The notes under the pieces: generated by a model
Seen by the model: only the letters and a program-made list of their open reading frames with translations
What the model was told of the DNA's origin: nothing
Databases searched by the model: none
Program-made: the position numbers and the translations under genes
DNA from: Legionella bononiensis
GTDB taxonomy: Bacteria; Pseudomonadota; Gammaproteobacteria; Legionellales; Legionellaceae
Length of the DNA: 64,000 bases
Assembly (NCBI RefSeq): GCF_016786215.1
Contig: NZ_JADOBG010000010.1
Span: 62,001-126,000, forward strand
Reading direction: 5' to 3'
Shown here: positions 25,714 through 36,043 of the stretch, in pieces
How the letters are laid out: every line of letters begins with the position of its first letter
How positions within the stretch are numbered: position 1 is the stretch's first letter

Positions 25714-26052
25714 TTAAAGAGATTTTAAAGTGCCTTTTGGCAATACGGTACTTACTGCGCCTTTTTGCATACTAATCTCAATACCTTCGGCAGGGCTGAT
25801 TTTTATATATTGCTCATCCAAACTAACAACCTTGGCTAACATACCTCCGGTAGTTATTATTTCATCGCCCTTTTTTAAACGACTTATTAACTCACGATGT
25901 TCTTTTGCTTTTTTATTTTGTGGTCTGATTAACATAAAATAAAACAATACAAATATTGCAGCGATCATAATCAGCGAAAATGTTCCATCATTTTGTGCAG
26001 CTGGTGCCGTCGTTGTGGCTGCGGCTAATGCATCACTAATAAAAAAACTCAT
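25714..26052 (-). CDS. yajC: Sec translocon accessory protein YajC
   Basis: A 112-aa single-span protein: N-terminal hydrophobic helix (LIMIAAIFVLFYFMLIRPQ) with the conserved RPQNKKAKEH just after it, then a small basic domain (LKKGDEIITTGGMLAKV). First gene of the sec operon. GGAG lies 8 nt upstream of the ATG. Confidence 0.95.
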   Translation of the reverse strand: MSFFISDALAAATTTAPAAQNDGTFSLIMIAAIFVLFYFMLIRPQNKKAKEHRELISRLKKGDEIITTGGMLAKVVSLDEQYIKISPAEGIEISMQKGAVSTVLPKGTLKSL

Positions 26053-26226
26053 AAAATCTCCTCAAATCTACCATTAATTTATTGCATTCAACTTTAATCC
26101 CAAAGGTTATTGAAACTCCGATTAGAGGTCTATTGACGGTCGGGTTAAAGTCTATTGTTCAACAGCGTGACATCATATAGCGAATTGAACCTAAGGTAAA
26201 TGAAAGGAATCAATTTCCGTTTATTT

Positions 26227-27063
26227 TCAAGTTGTACGTTGCGCCTGAAAGACATTATGTTGAATTAAAAATCGCTGGCATAATAATGGAGTATGGAAAT
26301 AAAGATGGTGTAAATAAGCCTTGGTTAATTGCTGAGTGCAGGTTGGGCAGGCACAGTCCGGATCGATTACATCAAACTGCAATTCGGTGGAGGAATCGGT
26401 TAAATCCACAGTATCTGAACCAGAATATACTTTCCCCTGAAAGGCAGACAGCGCAGGTTCATCGGACTCAATGTATTCCACACCGAGATCACTCAGGCTA
26501 TTTATTAAATCCAAATGAATCTTGCCGATCATATAACAAGGAAGATGCGTCCATCTGGACACATCCTCTGTAACGGATTGATTTGCATGTTCATCCACAA
26601 AATTAAAATAGACACCATGTGGTTTTTGACAAGCCTGATTGATCAAATCGTTTACTGGAATAAAAGGGATAATGGAGTTATCCAGGGTTTCCCAAAATTC
26701 GGGAGCATCATTTATAGTATTTTTGGGTACTATGAATACATCCGGTTTTAAATTGTTCACTAGTTCAAAGAGTTCAGCATAATTGAATTTTATCCTTGCT
26801 CCATCATAAGGTGAAATAAGAGTAAATAGACCTTCCTTATTAGCCAAAAGACGGGATGCATTTAAAATAACGCTACCAGACCACCCCCAATACGCGGCAA
26901 GATTATCTATTTTTTTCAATAAGTCGGCGCCGGGTTTTAATAATAAATCATCCAGATAACATGCAACTGTTTTTACATTAACCTCGCGCCAATTGGCTGA
27001 GGTGAGGCAGGATCCAGCTTCTGTCGTTACTACAGGTACATATTGTTGAACTTTGCCTGACAT
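26227..27063 (-). CDS. Degenerate tRNA-guanine transglycosylase paralogue
   Basis: The protein (278 aa; Tgt is about 375) follows the Tgt fold through most of its length. LLLKPGADLLKKIDNLAAYW with WGWSG matches the Tgt LRPG...MGWDG region. The C-terminus keeps the zinc site: Cys237, Cys239, Cys242 and His269, with KAYLHHL. The two catalytic aspartates are gone. The DSGGFQ motif reads LNASRLL (Asn68), and the nucleophile position reads Glu199 in YIESDEP. It sits exactly where tgt normally lies, 14 nt after queA. It should be catalytically inactive; perhaps a structural partner like eukaryotic QTRT2. The ATG at 27063 follows GGGGA; a TTG at 27069 is possible. Confidence 0.75.
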   Translation of the reverse strand: MSGKVQQYVPVVTTEAGSCLTSANWREVNVKTVACYLDDLLLKPGADLLKKIDNLAAYWGWSGSVILNASRLLANKEGLFTLISPYDGARIKFNYAELFELVNNLKPDVFIVPKNTINDAPEFWETLDNSIIPFIPVNDLINQACQKPHGVYFNFVDEHANQSVTEDVSRWTHLPCYMIGKIHLDLINSLSDLGVEYIESDEPALSAFQGKVYSGSDTVDLTDSSTELQFDVIDPDCACPTCTQQLTKAYLHHLYFHTPLLCQRFLIQHNVFQAQRTT

Positions 27064-27077
27064 CACCAATCCCCTAA

Positions 27078-28091
27078 CTATAATAATAGGCTTGTATCAC
27101 CGTAACTAAAAAATCGATACCTTTTTTTGATCGCTTCCTGGTAGAGATCCATAGCTTGTTGATGACCTATAAACGCAGACACCAGCATCAGTAAAGTGGA
27201 TTCGGGTAAATGAAAATTCGTCATTAAACCATCACATACCTTAAATTCATATCCCGGGTAGATAAATATATCGGTATCTCTGCTGCAAGGGATTAATTCA
27301 CCCTCTCTGGCTGCACTTTCCAGACTGCGAAGTGCTGTTGTACCTACTGCAATCACCCTGTTTCCTGCAGCTTTAGTCGCTTGAACAGCAGCACATAACT
27401 CTGGGCTTAGAGTGAACTGTTCGCTATGCATTTTATGTTCTTTTATATTATCACAACGTACTGGCCTGAAGGTACCTGCACCAACATGCAGAGTGACATA
27501 AGAAATATTCACTCCCCTTGATTCCAAACTGGAAATAACGGCATCATCAAAATGCAACCCAGCAGTGGGTGCTGCTACAGAGCCGGCGTGTTTTGCATAA
27601 ACCGTTTGGTAACGATCTTCATCCAATAATTCATCATTTCGGGTAATGTACGGGGGTAATGGAATATGTCCGACCGTATTTAAAAGAGATAAAGCGTCAC
27701 AATTGGATTTACAGACAAATAAATCATCGTTTCTATCCAATATTTCCAATTGATTTCCTTGTTCAAGCTGAATGATGCCTCCAGCTTTCAATGCTTTACT
27801 GGCTTTAATATGGGCGAGAAATGTATTAGGACCAGTGATACGTTCAACTAACAACTCCACTTTACCACCGGATAATTTATGACCATAAAGTCTTGCCGGA
27901 ATAACTTTACTGTCATTCATTACTAATAAATCACCTGGATTTAAAAAATCTGCGATTTCTCTGAATTGATAATGCCCATACTCACCTGATTGACGATTAT
28001 AAGTTAATAATCGTGAATCACTTCTTTGCGCCAAAGGATATTGAGCGATCAGCTCTTCTGGCAAATCAAAATAAAAATCCTGCTTATTCAT
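27078..28091 (-). CDS. queA: tRNA preQ1(34) S-adenosylmethionine ribosyltransferase-isomerase
   Basis: Adds the ribosyl part of SAM to preQ1 in tRNA to form epoxyqueuosine. The ATG at 28091 is used (337 aa) because the family starts with the FYFDLPEELIAQYPL seen right after it and an AGG site precedes it; the open frame extends 39 codons further without support. Motifs include LLVMNDSKVIPARL, APTAGLHFD, HVGAGTFRPV and TNFHLPESTLLMLVSAF. Its substrate needs an active Tgt, which the next gene does not provide. Confidence 0.95.
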   Translation of the reverse strand: MNKQDFYFDLPEELIAQYPLAQRSDSRLLTYNRQSGEYGHYQFREIADFLNPGDLLVMNDSKVIPARLYGHKLSGGKVELLVERITGPNTFLAHIKASKALKAGGIIQLEQGNQLEILDRNDDLFVCKSNCDALSLLNTVGHIPLPPYITRNDELLDEDRYQTVYAKHAGSVAAPTAGLHFDDAVISSLESRGVNISYVTLHVGAGTFRPVRCDNIKEHKMHSEQFTLSPELCAAVQATKAAGNRVIAVGTTALRSLESAAREGELIPCSRDTDIFIYPGYEFKVCDGLMTNFHLPESTLLMLVSAFIGHQQAMDLYQEAIKKRYRFFSYGDTSLLL

Positions 28092-28264
28092 AACACAACC
28101 TGAAAATAAATTGATGGAATTATACACTGTTCTGCGCGAATTAAACCATTTTTCCAAGCTTAGGTGAAGAAAACTGAAAGAATTAGTCTCTAACTGCGGT
28201 TCAATCAACTTATCGCGAGATCTTCGAGAGGGTATTTAATTCCGTATCAGCATCAAGAATAGCT

Positions 28265-28678
28265 TTAACCCATCGCCAGGAACATCACAGCGGTAATTAT
28301 CCATATTAAAGTACTGGTTAAATAAGGGTATTCATAGTGCTTATAGGTTTTCTTCACCAAATACAAATCCAACAACACTACAGGAACTACCGAGATTAGT
28401 GTCAATACAATGATTAAAACGAGTGGTCGAGCAATGGATTGGATAGGAATTAATCCTGCTAAAAAGACCACAATTGCATTTAATATTTCTTGATAATAAT
28501 AGAAACCCCATAAACACAAATAATCAAAATTAAGAACCAGCCATGAACCTAAAAGTAAAGGAAGAAATAATTTAGCGCCTTTAATTGCAAATATTTTCTT
28601 AAAAGTCCTGATGAACTCCTGAGCAAATAAAATCATTATGGCGGCAGCAAATATAACCAGAGCTAGAGTTAATAACAT
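28265..28678 (-). CDS. Hypothetical four-helix membrane protein (137 aa)
   Basis: Unrecognised. Four hydrophobic segments are visible at about residues 1-22, 38-60, 66-82 plus 86-108, and 120-136. Short charged loops (RTFKKIFAIKGAK, KKTYKHYEY) lie between them. AAGGA precedes the ATG. It lies between queA and uup and may be transcribed alone. No function can be assigned. Confidence 0.65.
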   Translation of the reverse strand: MLLTLALVIFAAAIMILFAQEFIRTFKKIFAIKGAKLFLPLLLGSWLVLNFDYLCLWGFYYYQEILNAIVVFLAGLIPIQSIARPLVLIIVLTLISVVPVVLLDLYLVKKTYKHYEYPYLTSTLIWIITAVMFLAMG

Positions 28679-28811
28679 GACTATTCCTTCAATACAGACC
28701 CAAGTGTAACAACAAATTATTATGCATAAGCCCCAATAAAATTAATACTACTATTATCAGGCAGGAGTGCCTAATAATACATTAAGAGAAGATTGGCTCC
28801 CATAAGGCACT

Positions 28812-30662
28812 TTATTGCCTCGCTTCCAGCTCTTCCCAACGAGCAAAATACCGGGATAATAACTCTTCTTCGTTCGCCAGTTTTTTAGTGACATCCGCTA
28901 TAGTCTTTGCATCCTGCTGATAAAAATCAGCGGTAGCCATCTGTTGATGCAACGCTTCAATTTTTTTCTCCAGCACCTCTATCTGCTGAGGTAGTTTTGA
29001 CAATTCACGCTGCTCATTGAAATTCAATTTATTCGCAGTGTTCGTTCGTTTTACTGTCGCTGTTTTGACTGCAGCAACGTCTCGCTGCTGTTTTTTATGC
29101 ATTTTATAATCGTCATAACCCCCTACAAACTCACTAAACTTACCCTCTTCTTCATAAACCAGAACACTGGTTACTACCTGATTAATAAAAGCTCTATCAT
29201 GACTGATCAGGATTAAGGTTCCAGGATACTCCATCAGCATTTGTTCCAATAACTCTAATGTTTCTATATCCAAATCATTTGTGGGCTCATCCATTACTAG
29301 GAGATTTACCGGTTTAGCAAAAAGTTTAGCTAATAATAATCTGTTTCTTTCCCCACCAGATAAAGAAGATACGGGTTGATTAAACCGATCAGGTGAAAAT
29401 AAAAAATCCTTTAAATAACTGGCCACATGTTTTTGTTTACCATTAATCGTGACGTAATCAGCGCCGTCGCCAACATTGAACATGACGGTTTGATCTTCCA
29501 AAAGATGACGGCGTAATTGATCAAAATAGGCAACATTCAAGGAGGTCCCCTGTTTTATAGTTCCCGAATCAGGTTTCAGTTCGCCTAATAACAATCGAAC
29601 CAATGTTGTCTTACCACATCCATTTGGACCAATAATCCCAAGTTTGTCGCCGCGTGTAAGCAGTAAAGAAAAATCTTTTAGAAGCAATTTATTACCAATT
29701 GTATAATTTACTTTTTCAGCTTCTATCACCATAGAGCCTGAACGAGTTACATCCAAAGCTAAGGATTTTACCGAACCTAACTGGTTACGGCGGGCTTTGT
29801 ATTCCTCTCTTAACGCTTTCAGTGCACGAACTCGGCCTTCATTGCGCGTTCGCCTGGCTTTTACCCCGGTACGAATCCAGACTTCTTCTTCAGCCAATTT
29901 TTTATCAAACAAATCATTTTGCTTTTGTTCACTTAATCTTATTGTTTCACGTCTATCCAGATACGTTTCATAATCACATTCATGAAAATACAGTTTTCCT
30001 CTGTCTATCTCTACGATACGATTAGCTACCTGGCTCAGAAATTCTCTATCATGGGTTACTACTACGACACTACCGTTAAATGTTTTTAAATACGACTCCA
30101 GCCATTCGATTGCTTCAATATCCAAATGGTTTGTTGGCTCATCCAATAAAAGCACATCTGGAGTAGCTAAAAGTGCTGCTCCCAGTAAAACTCGACGTTT
30201 CATTCCACCAGACAAACTGACCATTTGCTCATTAATCGCAATACCTAAGCGACTTGCCATGGTTTCAATTTTTGGCAGCAGATCCCAGGCATTTAAATTA
30301 TCCATTTGCTGTTGAATTATCGCCAGTTTATCCATGTCGTCCTGCTGGGACAGTTCATGAAACCGGGTTAATACCTCCCCCACTTCTCCTAAACTTTTTA
30401 CAAGAAAATGATAAACGGACTCATCACCTGTAATAGGAACTTCCTGGATCAAACCTGCAATTCTTAACCCCGACAACTGATGCATCTGACCGCTATCAAG
30501 GACCAGATCACCTTGTAACAATTTTAATAAGGTCGACTTTCCAGCGCCATTACGTCCAACCAGGGCAATCCTGTCCTGTGGCTGAATTTGTAAATCAGCC
30601 TGATCCAGAATTCTATTACCAGCAATGATAAGAGTGGCGCCATTAAGTGAAATAATACTCAT
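28812..30662 (-). CDS. uup: ABC-F ATPase Uup
   Basis: A 616-aa soluble ATPase with two ABC domains: Walker A GRNGAGKST and GPNGCGKTT, signatures LSGGMKRR and LSGGERNR, Walker B VLLLDEPTNHLD and LLVMDEPTNDLD. The linker is RTRNEGRVRALKALR and the C-terminus is a coiled coil (about 545-616). The C-terminal coil marks it as Uup rather than EttA. ABC-F proteins act on ribosomes; Uup also affects transposon excision in E. coli. Confidence 0.93.
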   Translation of the reverse strand: MSIISLNGATLIIAGNRILDQADLQIQPQDRIALVGRNGAGKSTLLKLLQGDLVLDSGQMHQLSGLRIAGLIQEVPITGDESVYHFLVKSLGEVGEVLTRFHELSQQDDMDKLAIIQQQMDNLNAWDLLPKIETMASRLGIAINEQMVSLSGGMKRRVLLGAALLATPDVLLLDEPTNHLDIEAIEWLESYLKTFNGSVVVVTHDREFLSQVANRIVEIDRGKLYFHECDYETYLDRRETIRLSEQKQNDLFDKKLAEEEVWIRTGVKARRTRNEGRVRALKALREEYKARRNQLGSVKSLALDVTRSGSMVIEAEKVNYTIGNKLLLKDFSLLLTRGDKLGIIGPNGCGKTTLVRLLLGELKPDSGTIKQGTSLNVAYFDQLRRHLLEDQTVMFNVGDGADYVTINGKQKHVASYLKDFLFSPDRFNQPVSSLSGGERNRLLLAKLFAKPVNLLVMDEPTNDLDIETLELLEQMLMEYPGTLILISHDRAFINQVVTSVLVYEEEGKFSEFVGGYDDYKMHKKQQRDVAAVKTATVKRTNTANKLNFNEQRELSKLPQQIEVLEKKIEALHQQMATADFYQQDAKTIADVTKKLANEEELLSRYFARWEELEARQ

Positions 30663-30830
30663 AAATAAACTCTGTATTGAATAGTGTATGTAGCCCGGTA
30701 TTCATGGATAAACTACAGGAACTATAAATAAATGGGTTAGTACTACTTTTTATTACTTCTCAATAAATCCAGGAGATTTGAGCTCAAACGTAGTGAAAGA
30801 TCTCTTGAAACCAGCATAGTACCTGCATTT

Positions 30831-30858
30831 GGAGATCCTTCACTGCGTTCAGGATGAC
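30831..30858. repeat. Dispersed repeat, family B (single, left arm decayed)
   Basis: GGAGATCCTTCACTGCGTTC then AGGATGAC is the inverted form of the unit seen in tandem at 39601. A decayed partner arm lies near 30779. It fills part of the uup upstream gap. Confidence 0.6.
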
Positions 30859-30905
30859 GAAACTCAATCGTCATCCTGAACATCTGCATTAGTTACCGGG
30901 AATCC

Positions 30906-31403
30906 CTATTTTACTTGTCTCTTTAACACCAACCGATTCGCTTCCTGCACCATGTTAAATTGTGATAATACATTCATTCCCAGTAATACTGTATCATCAT
31001 CCGCTCCAGGAATAATAACTGCTTTAATGTCTTTAAACTCAAATTCGCCAAAAGACATTTGCTTTAAGCGGGTTAAGGAACCTGTTACCTCTCCATTTGC
31101 AGTTGATATGGTAACCGGATATCGTCCAGTGATATGTACTTTTTTTGCAATAGTCTGAGGTATGGCAACCAAGGTTGCTCCAGTATCCACTAAAAACTCT
31201 ACGGGAAAATCATTAATCCTGCCTTTAATCCGATAATGACCTTCCTTATCTGCACTTAATGCAAACTCACTGCGATTGGCAACATATACAGTACTGTCGG
31301 ATTTATCATAATAATAAAAAAATAAAAACAAGCCTGCAAATAAAATAATCCAGACTAATAAAAACATCACACGCCCGGCACGAGCGTATTGATCGTCGCT
31401 CAT
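30906..31403 (-). CDS. Clan AA (retropepsin-like) aspartic protease
   Basis: A 165-aa protein with one N-terminal membrane helix (VMFLLVWIILFAGLFLFFYY) and a single retropepsin-like domain. The active-site motif is FLVDTGATLVAIP (about residues 70-82) and the second hydrophobic flap/strand is VLLGMNVLSQF. Such proteins (TIGR02281 type) work as membrane-anchored dimers in the periplasm. The substrate is unknown. It ends the spoT-ridA gene run with a 4-nt gap. Confidence 0.88.
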   Translation of the reverse strand: MSDDQYARAGRVMFLLVWIILFAGLFLFFYYYDKSDSTVYVANRSEFALSADKEGHYRIKGRINDFPVEFLVDTGATLVAIPQTIAKKVHITGRYPVTISTANGEVTGSLTRLKQMSFGEFEFKDIKAVIIPGADDDTVLLGMNVLSQFNMVQEANRLVLKRQVK

Positions 31404-31407
31404 AAGA

Positions 31408-31797
31408 CTAACTGTTTGAAGCAGATAAAACCATTACACCATCCATTTCAACCTTTGAACCGCGTGGTAAAGCTGAAACTCCAATCGCTGCCCTGGCAGG
31501 ATATGGCGCTATAAAATAACGACTCATTGCATCATTAATCAAAGGAAAATGGCTTAAATCCGTAAGATAAACATTAAGTTTCACAATATTCGCCAAACTG
31601 CCACCAGCAGCCTCACATACCGCGGTTAAATTTTCCAAAACCTGAGTTATCTGTAATTTAATATCATCACTACATAATTGCATCGTTTCAGGATCCAATG
31701 GAATCTGCCCTGAAAGATATACAGTATGCCCACATCGTATTGCCTGACTGTATGTTCCAATAGCTTCTGGTGCCAATTTGGTGTGGATTGCTTGCAT
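31408..31797 (-). CDS. ridA: RidA family enamine/imine deaminase
   Basis: A 129-aa protein that hydrolyses reactive 2-aminoacrylate-type intermediates. Motifs include [20 protein letters not shown] near the start and [20 protein letters not shown] with the active-site Arg. The ATG at 31797 overlaps the spoT stop (ATGA), so expression is coupled. The spoT-ridA order is common in gamma-proteobacteria. Confidence 0.93.
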   Translation of the reverse strand: MQAIHTKLAPEAIGTYSQAIRCGHTVYLSGQIPLDPETMQLCSDDIKLQITQVLENLTAVCEAAGGSLANIVKLNVYLTDLSHFPLINDAMSRYFIAPYPARAAIGVSALPRGSKVEMDGVMVLSASNS

Positions 31798-33953
31798 CAA
31801 TTATCCCCTTGTTTTTTTCTGTATAGACGCATCACTACTTTGTTTGCCCTTAATCGCCGCATCACTCGTGCCAAATGAGTTCGGTCGGTTACACTGATAG
31901 AAAAAGTAACGGCATTATGTCGACCGTCACGAGGATCAACATTAATATTACCTATATTAGAATCCGCTTCTGAAATGGCAGTTGCCAAGGCGGCTAAAAC
32001 ACCTCGTTCGTTTGCAACATCGACTGTAATATCAACCCAGTATTCCCCTTGAACCTGCTCATCCCAGCGGAGAGCAATGAATTGTTCAGGATGGCTGCGT
32101 GAACTGTTTAAGGACACGCAATCGCTGGCATGCACAATAATTCCCCTACCCTGTTGGAATTTTCCAACAATATTATCTCCAGGAATGGGCTGACAACATT
32201 CACCAAAGTGAACCACCATTCCCTCTGTACCTTTTATAGCCAAGGGGCGAGTTTTACTTACTTTATCCAGTTCATTCGTATCCTGAGTAACAACCAGGCG
32301 TTTGGCAATAACCATAGCCATCTGGTTACCTATTCCAATAGCATACAATAAATCATCCACAGTTTTATAATGCAAATCACTTAATAAAGCCTGCAACGAC
32401 TCAGGTGGTATTTTGGCGTAATCACTTGAGAGTTCGATTAGTGATTGTTCTAACAAACGTTTACCAAGTACTATGGACTCAGCATGTTGCTGACTTTTCA
32501 AGAAATGACGAATATTTGATCGGGCTTTACCTGTCACGACAAAATTCAACCAGGCAGGATTGGGATGAGCACCGGGGGCAGTAATAATTTCAACAGTCTG
32601 ACCATTGGACAAAGGAATGCTCAAAGGAACCAGCCGCCTGTTCACTTTAGCCGCGACACAACTGTTTCCTACTCCAGAATGCACGGTATAGGCAAAATCA
32701 ACTGGCGTAGCGCCTTTGGGTAATTCCATGATATGACCTTTTGGTGTAAATACATACACCTCATCGGGGAACAAATCTATTTTAACGTTTTCAATAAATT
32801 CAAGCGAATTCCCTGTGCTGCGCTGCATCTCTAAAAGACTCTGAACCCACTCCCTGGCTCTTAGTTGTGCTTCATTTACTTCAAGCCCGGATGATTTATA
32901 AATCCAATGCGCCGCAACTCCATTATCCGCAACTTTATCCATTTCCCGAGTACGTATTTGTACTTCAAGAGGAACGCCAAATGGACCAAATAAAGTAGTA
33001 TGTAATGACTGGTATCCATTCGCTTTGGGTATACCAATATAATCTTTAAATCGCTGTGGGACCGGTTTATAAGTGCAATGTAAGGCCCCTAATATTCGAT
33101 AGCAGGAATCAATATCCTCAGTGATAACCCGAAATGCAAAAACATCCGTAATTTCTGTAAAGGATGCCTTTTTTTGACGCATTTTTCTGTAAATGCTGTA
33201 TAAATGTTTTTGTCTGCCGAACACTTGCTCATAAGGAATGTTTAACTGCGCTAATGCATGCTGCAAATCTTTTTCAATAGTCTGGGTTAACTCTTTTCGA
33301 TTACCCCGTGATTTTTCAACTGCTGATTTGATGGCTCTGTATCGCATGGGATATAAAGCCTGAAATCCCAAATCTTCAAGACCAACATAGATGGAATGCA
33401 TCCCCAATCGATTGGCTATAGGCGCATAAATTTCAAGTGTCTCTATAGCAATCCGTCTGCGCTTGGCATAAGGCATAGCCCCCAAAGTACGCATGTTATG
33501 CAGACGATCGGCGAGCTTCACTATTATCACGCGTATGTCTTTAACCATAGCGAGAACCATTTTGCGGAAATTTTCTGCTTGAGCTTCTGCTTTGGATTCA
33601 AATTTGATTTTGGTTAATTTGGTTACACCGTCGACCAGGGCAGTGACGTCTTCCCCAAACTGATTGGTTAAATCTTCTTTACTAATGGAAGTATCTTCTA
33701 CTACATCATGCAGTAATGTAGCCATTATGGTTTGATAGTCCAAACGCATTCTGGCAAGAATTAAGGCTGCGGCTACGGGATGAGTAATATAAGGCTCGCC
33801 AGATCGACGCATTTGGCCATGGTGTGCTTTTTCAGCAACCACGTATGCTTGGTAGCATTTTTCAATTTGCGCCTGCTCAAGATAGCATTTAAGCTCTTCA
33901 TCGAGCTCCTTAAAGTAGCTCACGCAGTACTCCCTAATGTCCAACATGGCCAT
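31797..33953 (-). CDS. spoT: Bifunctional (p)ppGpp synthase/hydrolase SpoT
   Basis: A 718-aa RSH protein. The HD hydrolase site is visible ([20 protein letters not shown] and [11 protein letters not shown]). Then come the synthetase domain ([33 protein letters not shown]), TGS domain ([13 protein letters not shown], about 380-445) and a C-terminal ACT domain (about 645-715). It makes and destroys the starvation alarmone, which in Legionella controls the switch to the transmissive phase. AGAGG precedes the ATG. Confidence 0.95.
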   Translation of the reverse strand: MAMLDIREYCVSYFKELDEELKCYLEQAQIEKCYQAYVVAEKAHHGQMRRSGEPYITHPVAAALILARMRLDYQTIMATLLHDVVEDTSISKEDLTNQFGEDVTALVDGVTKLTKIKFESKAEAQAENFRKMVLAMVKDIRVIIVKLADRLHNMRTLGAMPYAKRRRIAIETLEIYAPIANRLGMHSIYVGLEDLGFQALYPMRYRAIKSAVEKSRGNRKELTQTIEKDLQHALAQLNIPYEQVFGRQKHLYSIYRKMRQKKASFTEITDVFAFRVITEDIDSCYRILGALHCTYKPVPQRFKDYIGIPKANGYQSLHTTLFGPFGVPLEVQIRTREMDKVADNGVAAHWIYKSSGLEVNEAQLRAREWVQSLLEMQRSTGNSLEFIENVKIDLFPDEVYVFTPKGHIMELPKGATPVDFAYTVHSGVGNSCVAAKVNRRLVPLSIPLSNGQTVEIITAPGAHPNPAWLNFVVTGKARSNIRHFLKSQQHAESIVLGKRLLEQSLIELSSDYAKIPPESLQALLSDLHYKTVDDLLYAIGIGNQMAMVIAKRLVVTQDTNELDKVSKTRPLAIKGTEGMVVHFGECCQPIPGDNIVGKFQQGRGIIVHASDCVSLNSSRSHPEQFIALRWDEQVQGEYWVDITVDVANERGVLAALATAISEADSNIGNINVDPRDGRHNAVTFSISVTDRTHLARVMRRLRANKVVMRLYRKKQGDN

Positions 33954-34090
33954 TAATACCTCTCGTTGCCCAAGTTACGTTCTTATGCTTCGCCATTGTT
34001 CCCTGTGCTTTGCATAAATACCGTAACTTGTACTTCAAGTAGTATGTATTTAAAGGACAAATCCTATTACTGCAAAGTCAACAAATACTT

Positions 34091-34294
34091 TTATTCTTTG
34101 TCCAAAATATCTGCAGTAACAAAACCTTCTGCAATTTCCCTCAATGCAACTACTGTCGGTTTATCATTTTCCCATTCAACCATTGGTTGATCGCCACGAA
34201 CCGCGATTTGACGTGCGCGCTTGGTAGCAACCATAACCAATTCAAATCGGTTTGCAACGTGCTCCAAACAATCTTCTACTGTTACTCGTGCCAT
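34091..34294 (-). CDS. rpoZ: RNA polymerase omega subunit
   Basis: A 67-aa protein starting [20 protein letters not shown], the omega signature, with RARQIA and [13 protein letters not shown]. It helps assemble RNA polymerase and forms part of the ppGpp site in other bacteria. The ATG at 34294 follows GTGGA; the frame extends upstream without support. The gmk-rpoZ-spoT order is conserved. Confidence 0.93.
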   Translation of the reverse strand: MARVTVEDCLEHVANRFELVMVATKRARQIAVRGDQPMVEWENDKPTVVALREIAEGFVTADILDKE

Positions 34295-34471
34295 AAAATC
34301 CACCCTTAAGTTAAAGAACAAGTTGACCGTTAGCCCATCTCATCTAAGTTTAGGACTACTCTGTTATTCACACAACCGCATCAATGCCAGAGACAAAAGC
34401 ATACACTTATCACAACTCCCTGATTAGATAACTGTTTTACTTGTATCTGGCTCAAACCCCTTATTTTACTG

Positions 34472-35104
34472 CTATGACATCAGGAATGAAAGCAATTTTG
34501 CTTGTTTATTTACCTGACGGTCAATTCGCAGGCGATCTGCGGTGACTATAGCCCTCAAATCCATCGCTGCATGTTCAAAAGTATCGTTTACGATCAAGTA
34601 ATCAAATTCAGGATAATGACTCAGTTCATCTTGCGCCTTAATCATTCTATCACTGATTACTTCATCCTTATCCTGACGTCTGTTCATTAATCTGTGTTTT
34701 AACTCGTCCAAAGAAGGTGGGACAATAAATATACTCACCGCATGAGGAAAAGTATGTCTGATTTGCTCTGCGCCTTGCCAATCAATATCCAATACAATAT
34801 CAATTCCCTGCTGCAATCGTCGTTTAATTTGCTCAACAGAAGTTCCGTACAAATGATTAAAAACCTGAGCATGTTCTATAAACGCATTGTCATTAACCAT
34901 TTGCATAAATTTATCTTCGCTAACGAAAAAGTAATCTACTCCGTTTTGTTCCCCCGGCCTCATGGGTCGTGTGGTATGAGAGATAGATACTTCTATATCA
35001 TCCAGCGTAGCGATTAAATTTCGAACCAAACTGGTTTTACCGCCTCCAGAAGGCGCTGCAACTATATATAAATTACCAGAATAATTACCAACCATAGTAC
35101 TCAC
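34472..35104 (-). CDS. gmk: Guanylate kinase
   Basis: A 210-aa kinase that phosphorylates GMP to GDP. P-loop is [14 protein letters not shown], and the GMP-binding part reads [19 protein letters not shown]. The frame opens with a GTG that overlaps the yicC stop (GTGA); an ATG three codons later (35095) is an equally good start. Length matches the family. Confidence 0.95.
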   Translation of the reverse strand: MSTMVGNYSGNLYIVAAPSGGGKTSLVRNLIATLDDIEVSISHTTRPMRPGEQNGVDYFFVSEDKFMQMVNDNAFIEHAQVFNHLYGTSVEQIKRRLQQGIDIVLDIDWQGAEQIRHTFPHAVSIFIVPPSLDELKHRLMNRRQDKDEVISDRMIKAQDELSHYPEFDYLIVNDTFEHAAMDLRAIVTADRLRIDRQVNKQAKLLSFLMS

Positions 35105-35967
35105 TCAATATTTTGTATTTGCTCACGCATTTGCTCAATTAATACTTTCATTTCTACTGCGCTCTGTGTTAAGTCCACTGAATCTGATTTTGAACTTAAA
35201 GTGTTCGCCTCTCTGTTTAATTCCTGCATTAAAAAATCAAGTCTTCTGCCCGCCACTTTGTCCGTATTTAGTGTACGGCGTACTTCTGCGACATGGGTTT
35301 GCAGCCGGTCAAGTTCTTCGCTTACATCCAGTCGTGCTAAAATCATGGCAATTTCCTGTTCGACACGTGATTCAGCTACTTCGAGTTGTATTGCATGTAA
35401 TCGAGTCAGCAATTTGTCTTTAGTCAGACTTGCCAAATTCCCAACTATGGCTCGAGATCGAGTAATCTCTTGCTCCATCGCATGCAAACGCTCATCAACA
35501 TGCAATTTTAATGCCTTACCTTCTGTAGATCGGGCTTGGACTAACTGCTCCACTGCATCCTGAAATAAGAGAAGCGCCTGTTGTCCCAATATTTCTATAT
35601 CCAATTGACCGACCTGCACAACACCAGGCCAGGAAAGTACATGACTTACTGTCATATCATTAGCCAGGTGATGCGAAGCAGATAATGTACTGCTTAAGTC
35701 GACTAATGCATTTACCATACCTATATTTATAAGCATAGACTGATTATCAGAACTTGTATCGTGATACTTTAACTGACATTCCAGTTTTCCTCGATTTATT
35801 TTATCTCGAAGAGAGGCTCTTAAATTGGTTTCCAGAAAACGAAAAGCTTCTGGTAATCGAAATGAAACATCCAGATAACGATGATTAACCGACCTGATTT
35901 CCCAACACAGTGTTCCTGAATCAATCTGTTTTTGCGCTCGAGCAAAAGCGGTCATGCTCTGAATCAT
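35101..35967 (-). CDS. yicC: YicC family endoribonuclease-type protein
   Basis: A 288-aa protein with [11 protein letters not shown] at the start, [15 protein letters not shown] [17 protein letters not shown], and the C-terminal DUF1732 motif [20 protein letters not shown]. coli YicC has been linked to sRNA decay. It is followed by gmk with a 4-bp overlap, a conserved pair. Confidence 0.92.
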   Translation of the reverse strand: MIQSMTAFARAQKQIDSGTLCWEIRSVNHRYLDVSFRLPEAFRFLETNLRASLRDKINRGKLECQLKYHDTSSDNQSMLINIGMVNALVDLSSTLSASHHLANDMTVSHVLSWPGVVQVGQLDIEILGQQALLLFQDAVEQLVQARSTEGKALKLHVDERLHAMEQEITRSRAIVGNLASLTKDKLLTRLHAIQLEVAESRVEQEIAMILARLDVSEELDRLQTHVAEVRRTLNTDKVAGRRLDFLMQELNREANTLSSKSDSVDLTQSAVEMKVLIEQMREQIQNIE

Positions 35968-36043
35968 AAAAATACCTTAGAATAAACCTTGAGCGAATAT
36001 ACCCCAAATTAAGATAATTGGACAGAGAGAACTCATCATGGAG

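Noticed and set aside
28092..28208. Longer QueA start
   Set aside because: The extra 39 residues do not look like QueA and have no ribosome site.
33954..34090. tRNA or small RNA between rpoZ and spoT
   Set aside because: No cloverleaf or terminator-like structure could be built from the sequence.
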